Shown: positions 1-12,886, counted from the stretch's first letter. The stretch: 64,000 bases of DNA from Fasciolopsis buskii (GCA_008360955.1 LUCM01002927.1:227654-291653), one strand, 5' to 3'. A program made the numbers and translations. Notes: generated from the letters alone by a model not told the origin.

Positions 1-1066
1 GCCGAATCCCGGCTACAGACTGGATCCGCATGATTGGAACTTGCTTCTCTTTGCGTTAACGGTTATCAATAATCAAACAATGTCTGACCTATGTTTGTAA
101 CTGACACATATCGCGGATACTGTTTTCGTCGAGTCGTTACATATATCAAGGCTTTCTGTTAGCTAATTAGACTCCTTAAACTCTCAGAGGTAACATCGGC
201 GAATAAAAGGCAGGTATGTTCTAAGCTGGGCAAATGGTGGCGGTTTGAAACGTAAAATTTTTGGTCTTCTCTAAAAAACGTTGTGATTGTGAATCCATTC
301 GTCTTCGTAGCTTTCGTCCCGAGAGAGCCTTAGACGAACAATAATAAAAATGATAAAAGTGTTAGTAATCACGACGTCCACAACAACAACGATAACAACA
401 TAAACCATACTTCTCCCAACAGCTGTTTTGCTGATTTGGGCTCGAATAACATTTTTTTTTAAATCTAAGAAATAAGCACAACTCAGTTGAATGATCAACA
501 ACAAATTATACACAGAAAGTTTGGAACCAAGTCGGAAAACTTGCACTGTTGGCAAGCAGCAAGTGTGAATTTTTGTTACTTGCAAAGTGATCTTTCCAGA
601 ACACCACCAACCGTACAAACTACACACTCGCACGGGGTTGTTTCCTTGGGTTCCTCTTGAAAGACTGGAACAATAAAGCGTGATTTAATCTGACTTCCCA
701 TCAGTAGGCGCCCTGATCGCCAGTCTGCGGTGATCGTGTATAAAAAGTTGTAAACTGAAGTAAGAAAATAATTATTCTAGGGATAATCAGTGAAAACTGG
801 GAATATTATGTGGGCAAACGAAAGCTTCCCAGTTTTGTTTTGTTTTCTCAACAGCAAAAGCGAAAGTATCGCATCCTTCTGATGTCATATGGGGTTTATG
901 AGGGTAGGAAAAATCATTCCGGATGTGTTTGAATACGGTACAAATTAAAGGATTTCATCCAGTACGTCTAAGAGCTGAAACTAGGGTTTGAAAAATTCCC
1001 TAATACGAATTGTCTTTCAGTTAGAAGTAAACCGACCTAGGCGTAAACACGAATGAATTTTTGCAG
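1..1066. other. No supportable gene
   Basis: About 1 kb of AT-rich sequence. The open frames present are interrupted, have no convincing splice signals and match no family I know. I see no repeat shared with the rest of the window. Confidence 0.5.
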
Positions 1067-1264
1067 CCTATTGACTTTCTGCTTTTATGTCTCGGCCGAC
1101 AGGAATCACCGTCGACAGTCCACAAAAACGGCTTTCCCTGCCAAAAGTTTGGCTGCGGTTTACAATGCCACGCTTTCTAACATCAGCTGCTACGAAGAAC
1201 GAGTACGCCGACGTGTTTATTGGTCGATATGTTTTCCGGAAGATATAAACTGGCCAAATTTGAG
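1067..1264 (+). CDS. Candidate internal exon, unknown protein
   Basis: A 198-nt open stretch lies between a plausible acceptor (T-rich tract ending ttttgcag) and a donor reading TTGAG|GTAAAG. It opens one base into the phase and closes two bases into a codon, so it is 66 codons long overall. The frame contains N-glycosylation-like sites (NATL, NISC), two Cys residues and a basic patch (RVRRRVYW), ending CFPEDINWPN. Those features would fit a secreted or receptor ectodomain, but I do not recognise the family. The antisense frame is also open, so the strand is not certain. Confidence 0.27.
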
Positions 1265-2171
1265 GTAAAGAACAAAATCTCGGCCTGGACTTCAAGTAGT
1301 AATTGATCATACCAATTACTAGTCAATGTGCGTGTTCACTAAATAATGAAAATCAACCAATTCGTCACTGTTCTCCAAAAGTCAATATTGCAAAGGTTTC
1401 AGTAGATAGTGCAGCTGATCAATATTTTCCCTCTCGTGAGTAAACTTTTACATCTCCGATTTCCAATCAAAATGATTGGTGGCGGTCACGGGAAAGTTGC
1501 TGGTCACACACCCCGGTCGACGTTATATGCGCAAGTGTTTTTTTTCCGAATAAGTAAGCCTACGAAATACGATAGGGGTTTGTTTGCTTCAGGTCTCGGT
1601 CTAAACGCACACAGTTGACTGTATTCGTCACTTCTGTCTCGGGCAACTGATTAGGTTTTTCTTGTCTGCTGTGACTGATCTACTGTACATGTGAATTTCA
1701 ATGTCATCACGACTGCCGAAATGTTTGTGTCGGAAAAAACCATCGTGTATATCTATAGGCAAGAAATACAATGTCTGACGTGTGCTATTCTCAGCCCGAA
1801 AGCAATTACTACCGATCATGTGTGAAGAAAGAACAGTTTCATCCCGGTGCATCACGTGATTTAAACGGTTGCTCGCAGACAGTTTGGGCTGACCAGTCTT
1901 GTTGTGGGCAGATTAGCACAATTTCGTTGTCAGTCCCACGGTAGATGCTCTTCCCCCCAACCAACTTCCACTTGTCAAGGAATTGGATTCACGAAGAAAT
2001 ATTTGTGAATCTCTGGCTGACATCACAAGTCACAGACCAACTATGGTTTCCACGGGACAACGCGTGGACAGTAAACACGTGGTAGTGCTAACATGATTGA
2101 TGCGCGGGATTAGCCAATTAGCATGTAGTGTAGCGAGAACTCAAACCAAATTTGACGAAACCTACCCTCAC
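1265..2171. other. No supportable gene
   Basis: Unremarkable AT-rich sequence with only short, interrupted frames. Nothing in it repeats elsewhere in the window. Confidence 0.5.
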
Positions 2172-2201
2172 CTCCACCCCCACTCAAGCAAATAGGAGTA
2201 G
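2172..2201 (-). CDS. Possible 30-nt microexon
   Basis: Read on the minus strand, a long pyrimidine run ending cggcccag precedes 30 nt that end GTGGAG|GTGAGG. Two of three frames are open across it. The acceptor is among the best in the window and the length is a multiple of three, as in the symmetric microexons known from flatworm secreted proteins. With only 30 nt there is no protein evidence, and a match to both consensus sites could be chance. Confidence 0.13.
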
Positions 2202-2439
2202 CTGGGCCGGGAGGAAAAGGCAGACTCCGTCGAGTTTGAAATGCTCAGAGCAGAAAAATGAAAATGGCTTGACAATCTTTTCTAAATTAAAGGCATAATA
2301 TTTGTTTAAAGTAGCTACAAAATCCAGATGGAAATCATCCGTGCGGGTTATTTGAAACTTCGCACAAATTATCAACTTCCCTCGTAAGCCGATTTGAGAG
2401 TTCATCATCTGAATGATATTCAAATAGTTTCTTTTTCTT

Positions 2440-2625
2440 TTCTTTTATCTTTTACTTCCTTTATAACAATGTACATCATTTTTCAGGACGGGGTGCCGCG
2501 GCCAACAAAGGGCTGCCAAGTAGAATGGCAAGACTCGAACCAGTGACCTTCACGTTCAAACGCCACGGCCTTATCTGTTTGGGCACCACCCACTTGACAC
2601 TGGCTCCATAACTTCGTTACACTTT
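2440..2625 (-). repeat. SINE family A copy (tRNA-derived)
   Basis: On the minus strand this reads ataaggccgtggcgtttg, then a pol III B-box (GGTTCGAGTC, plus positions 2531-2541), a body with CTTGGCAGCCCTTTGTTGG and CCGCGGC, then a tail with tgtacattgttat and aaaggaagtaaaag. The same order of blocks recurs at 9865, 12780, 13795, 25874 and 42362, so it is a dispersed family with a tRNA-like head. The A-box is too decayed to name the parent tRNA. It is not coding. Confidence 0.75.
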
Positions 2626-2839
2626 TGTCCATGTTGTTTGACACGGATGCGCATAAGTTTCCTAATAGTGATCCAAAGAAGAAGTTCACCAGATTATTAC
2701 GAAACTATTCACCACGCGATATGAATACTCAACTGACTATTAAGAAACCATGGCAGCATTGAACAATTGCTTTATGCTTGATGGAACTGTCCGGAGTATG
2801 TATCCAACACGTCCGAACTGCGGTATGAACCCAGAACGG

Positions 2840-3600
2840 ACGATCGTGAGTCAATCGCCTTAGAAATTATACTAGCCGGGCTGGTTTCTAACGGTTCATC
2901 GAACATCAACACCACAAGATATAGTCCCTTTATTCGTCACAGAGAAGTTCATCCTGTTCTGGGAATTGTCCAAATGGTGGGCAACTGGTCTGCCACCCGG
3001 GTGATGCAGTCACGGTTAACGGCGCTTTATCGTGTATTGTTGATGTCCGATGAACCGTTACGAAACAGCCCGACTAGCGCAATGTCTGGGGTGTTCTAGT
3101 CACACTCATTTGTCCCGGGTTGGCGTCCCGGTTGGGACTCGATGGATGGATATGCACAGCTAGTGATTTCTAACAAGTATGCAACACCTGTGCTATGCTT
3201 TCATGATTTTCAATGGCAAGTTGGATGTTGCACAATGAATCATTCCGAAAAGTCAAATCAAAACTCCCACTATTAAATACTATCGATTACTAGATTGTCA
3301 ATAGCACGGTAGCTCTGTGACAGTTTGGAAGATCCAATGGGCTTTAAAAACTAGTTGAATCGACTGCATGTATTGATCATTCCTCCTTTATTCCTACGAG
3401 GATGTCGAGCAGACTCATCGATTCGTCAAATCATCGAACGTCGGCTTATTTTAAGTCCCCTCATTGAAATGAGAAACAGATTTGCACGGAGGCTGCAGTC
3501 ATTAGTCAGTTCAATTTAGTCTGACTAGATTTACAAACTAATTATTGTGAAATTTAGTAATTTGCCCATGTTCCCATTCACTGAGCATTCTCGTGCATGG
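2840..3600 (+). repeat. 761-bp direct repeat, copy 1
   Basis: Starts acgatcgtgagtcaatcgcc and runs without indels against copy 2 at 3602-4362 (constant offset 762). I see roughly a dozen substitutions, mostly in the second half. Near 3110-3230 it contains a SINE family B-like stretch (cccgggttggcgtcccgg, then ggatatgcacagctagtgat). Copy 1 ends exactly at the N at 3601. See the finding on whether this is a tandem duplication or two haplotypes placed end to end. Confidence 0.95.
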
Positions 3601-3601
3601 N
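3601..3601. other. Single N: assembly gap
   Basis: One ambiguous base sits exactly at the junction of the two 761-bp copies, so it is best read as a placeholder gap of unknown true length. Any open frame crossing it (one runs 3547-4038) is not trustworthy. Confidence 0.95.
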
Positions 3602-4362
3602 ACGATCGTGAGTCAATCGCCTTAGAAATTATACTAGCCGGGCTGGTTCCTAACGGTTCATCGAACATCAACACCACAAGATATAGTCCCTTTATTCGTC
3701 ACAGAGAAGTTCATCCTGTTCTGGGAATTGTCCAAATGGTGGGCAACTGGTCTGCCACTCGGGTGATGCAGTCACGATTAACGGCGCTTTATCGTGTATT
3801 GCTGATGTCCGATGAACCGTTACGAAACAGCCCGACTAGCGCAATGCCTGGGGTGTTCTACTCACACTCATTTGTCCCGGGTTGGCGTCCCAGTTCGGAC
3901 TCGATGGATGGATATGCACAGCTAGTGATTTCTAACAAGTATGAAACACCTGTGCAATGCTTTCATGATTTTCAATGGCAAGTTGGATGTTGCACAATGA
4001 ATCATTCCGAAAAGTCAAATCAAAACTCCCACTATTAAATACTATCGATTACTAGATTGTCAATAGCACGGTAGCTCTGTGACAGTTTGGAAGATCCAAT
4101 GGGCTTTAAAAACTAGTTGAATCAACTGCATGTATTGATCATTCGTCCTTTATTCCTACGAGGATGTCGAGCAGACTCATCGATTCGTCAAATCATCGAA
4201 CGTCGGCTTATTTTAAGTCCCCTCATTGAAATGAGAAACAGATTTGCACGGAGGCTGCAGTCATTAGTCAGTTCAATTTAGTCTAGCTAGATTCACAAAC
4301 TGATTATTGTGAAATTTAGTAATTTGCCCATGTTCCCATTCACTGAGCATTCTCGTGCATGG
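3602..4362 (+). repeat. 761-bp direct repeat, copy 2
   Basis: Same sequence as 2840-3600 with scattered substitutions and no indels, ending at catttctcgtgcatgg-type sequence (cattctcgtgcatgg) that also ends copy 1. After 4362 the sequence becomes unique. One long open frame (to 4038) exists in this copy, but copy 1 has an in-frame stop at the matching place, and the frame is drawn from SINE-like sequence. Confidence 0.95.
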
Positions 4363-5450
4363 CAGACGAGGATGCCCCGGCTGTTCTGTACTCAGAAGAT
4401 TGTGCAAGTTACATTATGCTAACCGACTGGGCCCCCTGTCAACCTCCAACGCGAAGCGATAGCAACGGACCGGTACTTGAAGCAAAATACATTTTTTTCA
4501 GACCACGATATCGGGACAGCAGTTAGCCAAGCAAACTCAAATCGTTGACCTCGATGTAACGAGCACGGGTCAGTGTTCCTCCAAGAGGGAGTTTCAATAA
4601 TCCTGATCTGAAATGTGAAAAGACTGAGAGAAAATTAATGGGCCGAAGCCTAGTAACAGTGTCAGCCAGTAGGAACACTTGTACAATCGGAATCAAGATT
4701 CAGGCATACATCCTTCCCGTTACATCGGAGACGAGTGGCACCATCTTGAATATCCACCGGTTAACAAGATCCTATTCTGACTCAGTAAACCAGCTGTTCA
4801 CATGTACTTGATAGCATTGGCATGCAACATTCGACAGTGCCAGTTTATCAACCGGCCCCTGTTGGCACAATTGCCCAAGTCTGCATTGGAGCCCTTGGTG
4901 TGTCTGTGTGTGTGCCATGCAGGATCGTTGTTGTCAAACATGGCAACTTTAATATGATCTTCCTCCGAATAGAACCAAACGAATATCTAAGATTTCCCGA
5001 TGTTCGTGGATAACGTCATGATTCGTTCTTTCAGCCACACAGAGTACTTTCGTGAAAGTTGAGATCAGAAGACGATTAGATGTCATCCATTCACTTGAGT
5101 TGATCGTTGTTTCGTTTGCGAGTTCGGTAAACAACTTATCGGTTACTGGTCTTTCTATCCGGCATAATTCGGTGTACTCGCTGTGCTAATTCACTCGGAA
5201 TTTTTTTCTTCTTGCTGAAATCGTGGCTCGACTGGACAAGTGTTATCTTTCCTAACATTTTGTTGTTGTTTTAAAGTGTTTGTTACGCAGCTTAGTTTGA
5301 CCGTCACCTTTTAAAAGGCACCTTTTAAGTTCATGGACGCTGTCAGTATCCCGGGCATCTCGTATTGTTGTTGGTGATTTAACCCAACTGTTCATCACTT
5401 TGGGCAAAACAGGCTAACGGGTTAGGTGAATCGTCCTGATGTGTGTGTGC
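4363..5450. other. No supportable gene
   Basis: Unique sequence with short interrupted frames only. No repeat or splice structure that I can support. Confidence 0.5.
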
Positions 5451-5486
5451 GTTTATGTTTGTTTGTTTGTTTGTTTGTTTGTTCGC

Positions 5487-5522
<36 letters not shown>
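5451..5522. repeat. Compound microsatellite (GTTT)n-(AT)n
   Basis: About seven GTTT units (5451-5483) are followed by a short spacer and an uninterrupted AT tract at 5490-5522. Short frames that read YIYIYI through it are products of the repeat, not genes. Confidence 0.97.
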
Positions 5523-5524
<2 letters not shown>

Positions 5525-6395
5525 CGGCGCTAACATCACCCTTTGTACACCACTTCAAATGCTTCATGATGAAGGCTGGGAAAACGGCTCTGTTGTTCGC
5601 TCAGCCCCAGAAGTGATCCACATGGAAGCAACCTGTAGTTGCTCACACGGCTTTGCCACGAATGACCGCAGGCTGTGTATGAACCAGGCAAACAAGTGAA
5701 TTCACTTGACCTGTTTTGTTCGAAAACGTGTATCTGCAGCCCGAGTAACCGGTGGTTCAGGGAACACTGAACATCCGTGTCTGTGTGTGTGCTCAAATAT
5801 GTGGTTAAATCAATCAAGCGATCAAAAATCCGTCGACGAAATAACATGGGTCGTTTTTAACTAGCTTTTCGTCCACTCCGTGGCGCAGAAAATTCACAGA
5901 CCGGACCACAATGAATTTGTGGGTGCACCAATCCCATTGGTCCAGGGAACAGCACAATCACAGCTGGACATCGGAGCCCCGAGGTTCGAAATCTGTCAAG
6001 TTCAGCCAAGGGTTCATCCGTTGGTAGTTTGACTTTCCATGATGTTCGTCGATAAAAACAGTCAAATTCCTGCTAATATTGTACATTTAAATAATTGAAA
6101 ACGTTAATCAATCGTCCCTGTCAAAATTGTAAAATCATTAGCTCCGGAACCACTTAGTGAACAACATCTAAATTGGCACGTCTCGTCAATAAGTGTCACT
6201 TAAAGGCCAGGTTTTTCATCGTTCGATTGCCTTAAGTTGTTTTTAGCGGTCGCGAGGGGAGTTGAAATCAGCATTGATTTATTCGCTGAAATTACATCTG
6301 GTGTGGAAATTCATACTAAGCAAATGGCTCACACCAATGACACGTGACATGTGACACACTCACGCACAGACGTTTGCAATACACACAGTGCTCAG
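5523..6395. other. No supportable gene
   Basis: Mixed sequence without clear repeats. A ggttcgaaatc motif near 5990 resembles a B-box but lacks the SINE body, so no element is called. Confidence 0.45.
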
Positions 6396-6518
6396 TTCAG
6401 CCTCGAGTCCAAGACTGTTGAACGCAGCTCGAGACAGCTAAGCGAACGGCAGTGGCCATCAGGCGATTACCAAGTCCCAGAGGCCGTTAAGCGATTGAAA
6501 TCTTGGGGAATCACTAAG
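6396..6518 (+). CDS. Candidate internal exon, 41 codons
   Basis: 123 nt open from phase 0 to phase 0 between a weak acceptor (gtgctcag) and a donor ACTAAG|GTAACC. The frame begins FSLESKTVERSS and ends AVKRLKSWGITK: charged, soluble, no domain recognised. The acceptor has a poor pyrimidine tract, which is the main argument against it. Confidence 0.22.
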
Positions 6519-7042
6519 GTAACCGTAAGCTACGCGAACAAACGTCTCACTTTCTCTGTTTTCTTACATCTTGATAATGGGATTAGAGAGCTTATGAACT
6601 CGATAGCTCAGACGCTAAAACTTTGTCAGGGTAGCTCGCAGTGACCTCACAATCTAGGCGGAAATTCACACAAGCAACCCGAACTCATATTTGCCTCTAT
6701 CACGCTGGATCCTTCCAATGTGTGCAAGTTTATATTAACCTCTCCTGACTATTCAGCATTTCCTTTGGAGCCTAACAAGACAAGATGATGGCATTTGGAA
6801 GCATAAATTCGATTCATACATGACCCAGCCAGATTGGTTGACCGCAAATAGTGTTGCTGAGTAGCGAAACATCTCTCTACCCGACCCGGAGCAAGTAAAT
6901 AAAGCAGCGATCAAGTTAATTAACCCCTAAGTAGATGACAGCAATTTATCGCTGACTTTTATTCCTCAAAACCGAAATTTTGACATTCATGGCGGAAAAC
7001 AGGTTTCCATTTGTTTTTCTAGACTGAATATCCTTTCTCATG
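6519..7042. other. No supportable gene
   Basis: Nothing recognised; short frames only. Confidence 0.5.
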
Positions 7043-7067
7043 CACACACACACACACACACACACAC
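7043..7067. repeat. (CA)n microsatellite
   Basis: Roughly twelve CA units with a terminal CG variation. Confidence 0.95.
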
Positions 7068-9864
7068 GCACGTTGAGCAAATGAACCCCGGGTATCCCGA
7101 ATGGGTTTCACTTCCAGGATGTGGGCGGATGAGTTCACGACTATGAGGCTCCGATACGGTAGTCACGTGTAAGCGCGTGCTAGTAAGATTTGCTTCCAGG
7201 CTATTAGACCATATTTGCTGCTAAGGCCTTATCGACTTTGCTTAGGTCTTCAGAGTTGAATATTCTGGCATAGCGCGAGTGAAGCAATCTGCTCCAGGTC
7301 TGCCGTACTGAGAGCTGAGATCGCGGCCACGGTGAAGAGGCAGGTGACATCAAATAGCATCCATTCTTGTTTTCCGCAATTTTGCATATTAGTGTGTTTT
7401 GTTGCTGTGGTTGGGAGTTTTTTAAAGTCCTTTTAACACTGAGCTTGGCGTTTGGATCTAAATACCAAGCTCAATGCTCAGAAAACTATTAAAAAAAAGT
7501 CATCCATTCTCCCCATCTTTCTGCCCATGGGTGATTTCAACGTCCTTCTGCAGAGAGGACGGAACGAAGCAGTGCGCAAGTCTAAGTATGCTCGGGGAGC
7601 AGGATTATTTAGACGAAACAGGAACAATACTCACATCCGCGTTAGCATGAACCACCGGGATGAATCGGAGAGCCCAACCAATGCGGTTTCAGTCAAAAAA
7701 TACACGTGCTAGACCACGGACAAACGAAGCGCACGGAATGTGGCATAGTTGCTTGCACTTTGATCGCGGCACACCTCATCCATTCCCGATAGCCAATAGG
7801 GAAAGAAAGCAAATAAGCACTAGTGAATCCGAAAACACTGTAACACGTCTATTCAATTCGGTCACGTTAACGGTGATCGAACGTAATGGGTCACGATTCA
7901 AAATCATCAGCGTGTATTGGAATGGCTCCGACTGCAGACGACACGAGTGAATACAACAAGGAGATCCTGATAACTGGAAATCCTGTTATAATTTGGTTGA
8001 AAAGCAATCGTATGCATGGCCTGTTTGGTTAAATTTTTACGGTCCTTCTCCTTAGACCAAAGTGCCCTTTTCTGGCTTTTACGTCACGGCACCAACATCT
8101 ACGTACAATAACCGAGTAGAAACATCACTTGCGAAGTATCTTTGTGCTGGTGACTGTCGCGGAATGTGCACTTCTGATGTTATCATATGGCTGCGATTAT
8201 GACTGATTTATTGCACCAGCCTGTGTCACGTGACTTGCACGTAGACTAATCACCGGCATCTCCTCTCCATTCTGTCGCAATCGATTGAAGTCCAACGTTT
8301 TATACAGTTAAACTTGTTTATTCTTTTAGCTATCCCGGGGGCCATAACAACCTACTGTCCACTACTACCGAACTTTAACAGAGTCTGTTAAACCTGAATG
8401 GCTTGCGAATAAGGAAACCAAGTTTGAACGTGTAGGCTCGTGCCTGGTCATACTGGTAGCACGAACGGGAAAGTAGACGGTTAGGAGGGGAATGAGGCGT
8501 GGTTTGTCTGTGTTGTATAACTCGTTCCATGACGACTGAAAGTAAGCCAGTGTGAACAATTAACACGGGTGTGATAAATTCGATAGTTCCTATTTCATCG
8601 CCTAAATTGGGGATATTCCATCACTTTCAGTACCTGTCGTCAATCTTCCGGTGTGTTAGCTCTGGAAACAAGAATCAGCCCAAGCTAGCATAAAACCTCA
8701 TTTCATCAAGAAGACTTTGAGACAATAATTGAAATAACTAACGTGCGTTTGCTATTGATTTTATATGGTCTTTCGAGGCATTATCTGCTTGCTCCGTTAC
8801 GTTTGTTGGCTTTTATTCCTACACTTCGTTCAGGAAAGAAGACCGATGAAGATGACTGACTGAAATCGACCCCGACACTACTCACTCGGTTCACCTCTGT
8901 ACAGCCGTGCCACCCAGTAACGATTCAAGGTGAGCTGGTAGTTGGTAACCCTTTGAGATGGCATGCTGACGTTCCGTCAGGACCACCGAAACAACCTCCT
9001 CCCACTGTTTGGCATGACCAGACTGCATTCACATATGCTACAGGACTTGTGAAATCCGATCGAGGCTTTAACATAGCACGAACCCTAGTGCCCAATAAAG
9101 TAGCCCTGTTTCGGTTTTGGCACCGAGAAGGAGGGAATAACGTTCTTTCACAATGGATCTCTCAGGGACCAATAGCCATCATCCGATCGGTCTGAAACCA
9201 GAGGCGTCAAAGCAGAGTTTCGTATCCGCAGCCACCAAGCTCTCCGCCTACCCGAAAATTGAAGAGATACTATAAACACTGTTTTACGGTTTCTCATACT
9301 ACAAGCCATCTTCTGCGCGAATCCGTTCAGTCCCCATCCGCACCATTGTCCTGAAAACAATTTTTTGGTACAGAAAACGATTTAGTACAGCTTCAGTTGA
9401 TGTTGAGCTCACTACAGCGTCTAAAAGTACAAATGTGAAATTAGGTGTGTTCGTCTTATCACACAACTATATTACAAATGTGAGTTCGCAAATTAGCAGT
9501 CAATCTATTTTGATGTGGATCGTGATCTCTGCAACGGTGCATCAATCATCTGAAGCCGACTCGATTTGAAACGCCATTCCAAGTAGTCTGAGGTGCTGTG
9601 GTACATCACCGTTGTTATACTGTTTATAAACATTTATTATGTATAGTGAAAAATTGTTCTGTTTCGTGAACATTTGTCACCAAGATAACATTACTTCGTG
9701 GTTGGGTTCCACACCCAAAAGTGTTCGTCTGAAGTTCGCACAGTTGTATCCTCGACTCCCGTGTTCCTATTTGATGCAAGGCCAGATACCTTGGTGATCA
9801 ATATTTTTGCCGTCACAGTCAAGGTTCATATCAGTGTGCTGAGGCGCGGTCTATTATCACACCT
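7068..9864. other. No supportable gene
   Basis: Almost 2.8 kb of unique sequence with several short frames but no paired splice signals I would defend. A frame near 7525 reads PMGDFNVLL, which echoes the GD(F/I)N motif of LINE endonucleases, but nothing around it matches, so it is not called. A 20-bp stretch at 8226-8245 recurs with one change at 23876-23895. Confidence 0.45.
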
Positions 9865-10040
9865 GGCCGGCACAGATCAGGCGAATAAAATGGTAGCGTT
9901 TGGACTTGAAGGTCACCGGTTCTAGTCCACACGTTACCGATCAACTTTCCTACTTGGCAGCTACCTGCTGGCCGCGGCCCACTCCTTGAAAATGACGTAC
10001 CCTGTTAACTGCACCGGTAAGGGACGTAAACGAGGAGAAA
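9865..10040 (+). repeat. SINE family A copy (tRNA-derived)
   Basis: Plus-strand copy: aggcgaataaaatggtagcg, then cgtttggacttgaaggtcac, a slightly mutated B-box (GGTTCTAGTCC at about 9910), body CTTGGCAGCTACCTGCTGG and CCGCGGC, then cttgaaaatgacgtac. The block order is the same as at 25874. It is moderately decayed. Confidence 0.75.
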
Positions 10041-12779
10041 ACGAATTCAGAGTTTAGAAGATCTACAATTTTCAGGTGACTATACCCGATTTGTATTTTT
10101 TTCGAATTACTTGGATTAAAGACACCTCATGCATTTACTTCATCGTTTGGACGGGGTACAGGCTCCAGGTGTACTGCTACGGCAAGTCAGACATTTAAGT
10201 CACTACTTCAAATGAATGTTGTCAAGTGATAGAAAGCTAGGAGCCCTAAATTTCAAATTACACGCTCAAAGCATTTCGTGAACTAAATTCTTGCGTATGC
10301 GACGTACCGCCGGTTATCTGAATACAGCGTTCAGCCTTCTGTCTGTTTGGGTGACTTCCACGGATCAACGTTGTACAACGTCAAGCCATAGTTTAAATAT
10401 GGTCATAAAAATTCAACCGCTTTTAGGGTCGAATGTTTTCCTGTTGACATTTAGAACGTTCGATGTGAGCGAAAAACCGAATGTCTATCTTGTTTTGTAC
10501 ACATACTGATTAATATTAATAAATGAATCAGATAAAAACGAGCGAATCAAGTCAACCTTTGGGTGCACATAATTAAATGCACCGGAAAAGGTCAAACTAA
10601 TTTTAAATGACAAGGGAACTCCGCTGCTGTACCAAAGGAAATCGTGTTCTGTTTGATTTACAGTCTCAGTATGGGTTGTTCTTATACTTGTCAGCTCTCC
10701 ATTATTCTCATTGGGCATGATCTCTCATAATTAAGTAATGCGATTGTTGGCTACTAGCTGTACTGATAGTAATCCCATAAACATCTTGTAATTGGCGCAT
10801 GTGCCTCTGTAGACTGAAAGAGACTTGTTTTTTTCTTAAAAGAAATCCCCACACGTTTACCCTTACACATTTTAACTAAACATACAATTCCCGTGCTGAT
10901 CAGCCCGAGTAGAATGAGATGATGTTAGGATAGTGGAATTCTACCTGTTGTCGTGGTCCCACATGGAGGATTATTGTCCTGGATCGATTTCAGATCGATG
11001 AAAAGACAACCATCAGATATGTGGTCAGAAAAGATGAAACATTGTACGGTTACAAAGCACAAGAAGGTATGAAAATTTAATCCACCAAATTCGTTTTTTG
11101 CATAGAATTCGTTCATTCAAAGTAGAATGTTAATCCGTTCATGTACCCGATTGGGTAAATTAATCTGATGAGGGGTGTACTGTAAGGATAATACAGAAAG
11201 CAGCAGATTAGGGAAGTAAAATTAGATAATTCTACAGACTGTTGGTGGACACAGTGGGCACTCGGTTGAGATGGCAAGCAATGAGGCTGTGTGGACACCC
11301 GCTAAACTATAAAGTAGACCAAGCAAAGGCACAATCCTTAGTAAACACCAACACAACGTTTCCTGTCTCTGTTCTCAGGTTGCCGGGCCAGAACCAGTAG
11401 ATTATTTTAGGCTCATACAAACTTTATGACAGAATAGTGAGAATTTGAAAAGAAAGTCATTTTTGCCACGCAGGTTCTATCTTATTGTATTTTTAGTGAT
11501 CTTCCATTCAACTAAAATTCAGAAATCAGCCATAATCTAAATCTAAATTATAACACTCACTCAACCTCCTTGGCTATCGGTTACATCTGTACAGTCTAGA
11601 CTTAAAAAAATATTTCTCGGTTCAGTCAAATGATCAGACGTATTAGTCATCCACACGATAAATTCCTCCTTACAATAGGCATGTAAAATGTCCATTCCAG
11701 GCAGCTCTTTTTTGTTCAGCTATTTGCTCACACGAGACACGATTACGCATGTAATCCAATTCAGATCGTTCAGCTTGCGATCTCATGGAACGCACAGGGA
11801 TGAGTCACGTGAACGATCGATAGAGCACAAGCGTAGGTGCCAGGTAATTCAGCTTGTGCCACTGTTCTCGAACATCCCTTGTGTGAGCATCAACGGTTAA
11901 TTGTACACAATCAGTATACACGGTAGTGCCCATGTACACATAACAGCGAGTGACGCACTGCAAGTGTTGTTCAGTAAATGACCTCTTACCCATGTTTGCT
12001 GTACGTTCTGACTTCGAGTTTTATTGATTCGATGAAGAAGAAAGTTCACCGGGATTTATACTGTTTCTGATGTTCAACCTTTCGACCCTCCGCTAATCTT
12101 TTTGCACTTCGTTTTTACAAACGTGTTAGTGTACTGATACATACATAGGCACTCTACAAGCGTTGTGAACCCGAATATTTTCTGGACAAACTTAAACTGT
12201 TCAGTCCACAAACCTCCAATAAACCCGTCAACCTTGATCTCGGGCAGCACTGGTCTCGAGTTTCGCTCCGCTCTGACAAGAGAGCATCGGTAGCGCACAT
12301 ACACGATTGCACCCACGGTTTGGAATGCAGGCACTAGGTGTATATGAACGTTTAGTCCAGACAATCCAACCGCCTTGGTCGAAAATGGAACGAGAAACAC
12401 TCACCGACAGTATGTTTACGGCACAAGAAAAAAACGCGAACATTCATCACGGAGCAGGGCCCGGAAAACTCCAACCGGACTGTTTCACGCCACAGCCAAG
12501 CGATTGTAAGACATCGACCTTCAAACCGGCCAATCCCTACCCACTTGAAGACTTGTCATTCATATGGTCCGTAAGACCATGCGCAGGAACTATTGAAAAC
12601 AATTTGTGTTCTTTATCTCTCTCCCTCACATGCACACACGCACACACTAACAACCAATTTTCTTATTTTCTGTACTTTTAATAGAAATAAAGTCGCATGA
12701 TTTTTAATAGTCTTTGTGTAAATTTCCACAATTCTTTATTAGTTATGCATTCTGAAGGTGCATGACTCATTGTCTCCAA
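10041..12779. other. No supportable gene
   Basis: 2.7 kb without a supportable feature. Open frames at 10485-10718 (-) and 12307-12681 (+) are of chance length and lack paired splice sites. Confidence 0.4.
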
Positions 12780-12886
12780 CCGCCATGGTGGTCAAACGGT
12801 CAACATCGCGGCATTTCAATTTCAAATCAAAATGCTGCCTGGAAATGCGTTTAACTGTTATTTTACTAAATAAGAAAGTAAAACGT
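12780..12886 (+). repeat. SINE family A copy, internally deleted
   Basis: The head (ccatggtggtcaaacggtca, then gcatttcaatttcaaatc in place of the B-box) jumps almost at once to the tail (gaaatgcgtttaactgttat, then ttactaaataagaaagtaaa). The usual CTTGGCAGCC...CCGCGGC middle is missing, so this is a deletion derivative. Confidence 0.5.

Noticed and set aside
3547..4038. 163-codon open frame
   Set aside because: It crosses the N at 3601 and runs through repeat and SINE-like sequence; the sister copy at 2840-3600 has an in-frame stop at the matching place.
5439..5567. Open frames with poly-Tyr/Ile
   Set aside because: They translate the AT and GTTT microsatellites.
7525..7560. GDFN motif as a LINE endonuclease remnant
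   Set aside because: Only the four-residue motif matches; no other landmark is found in any frame around it.
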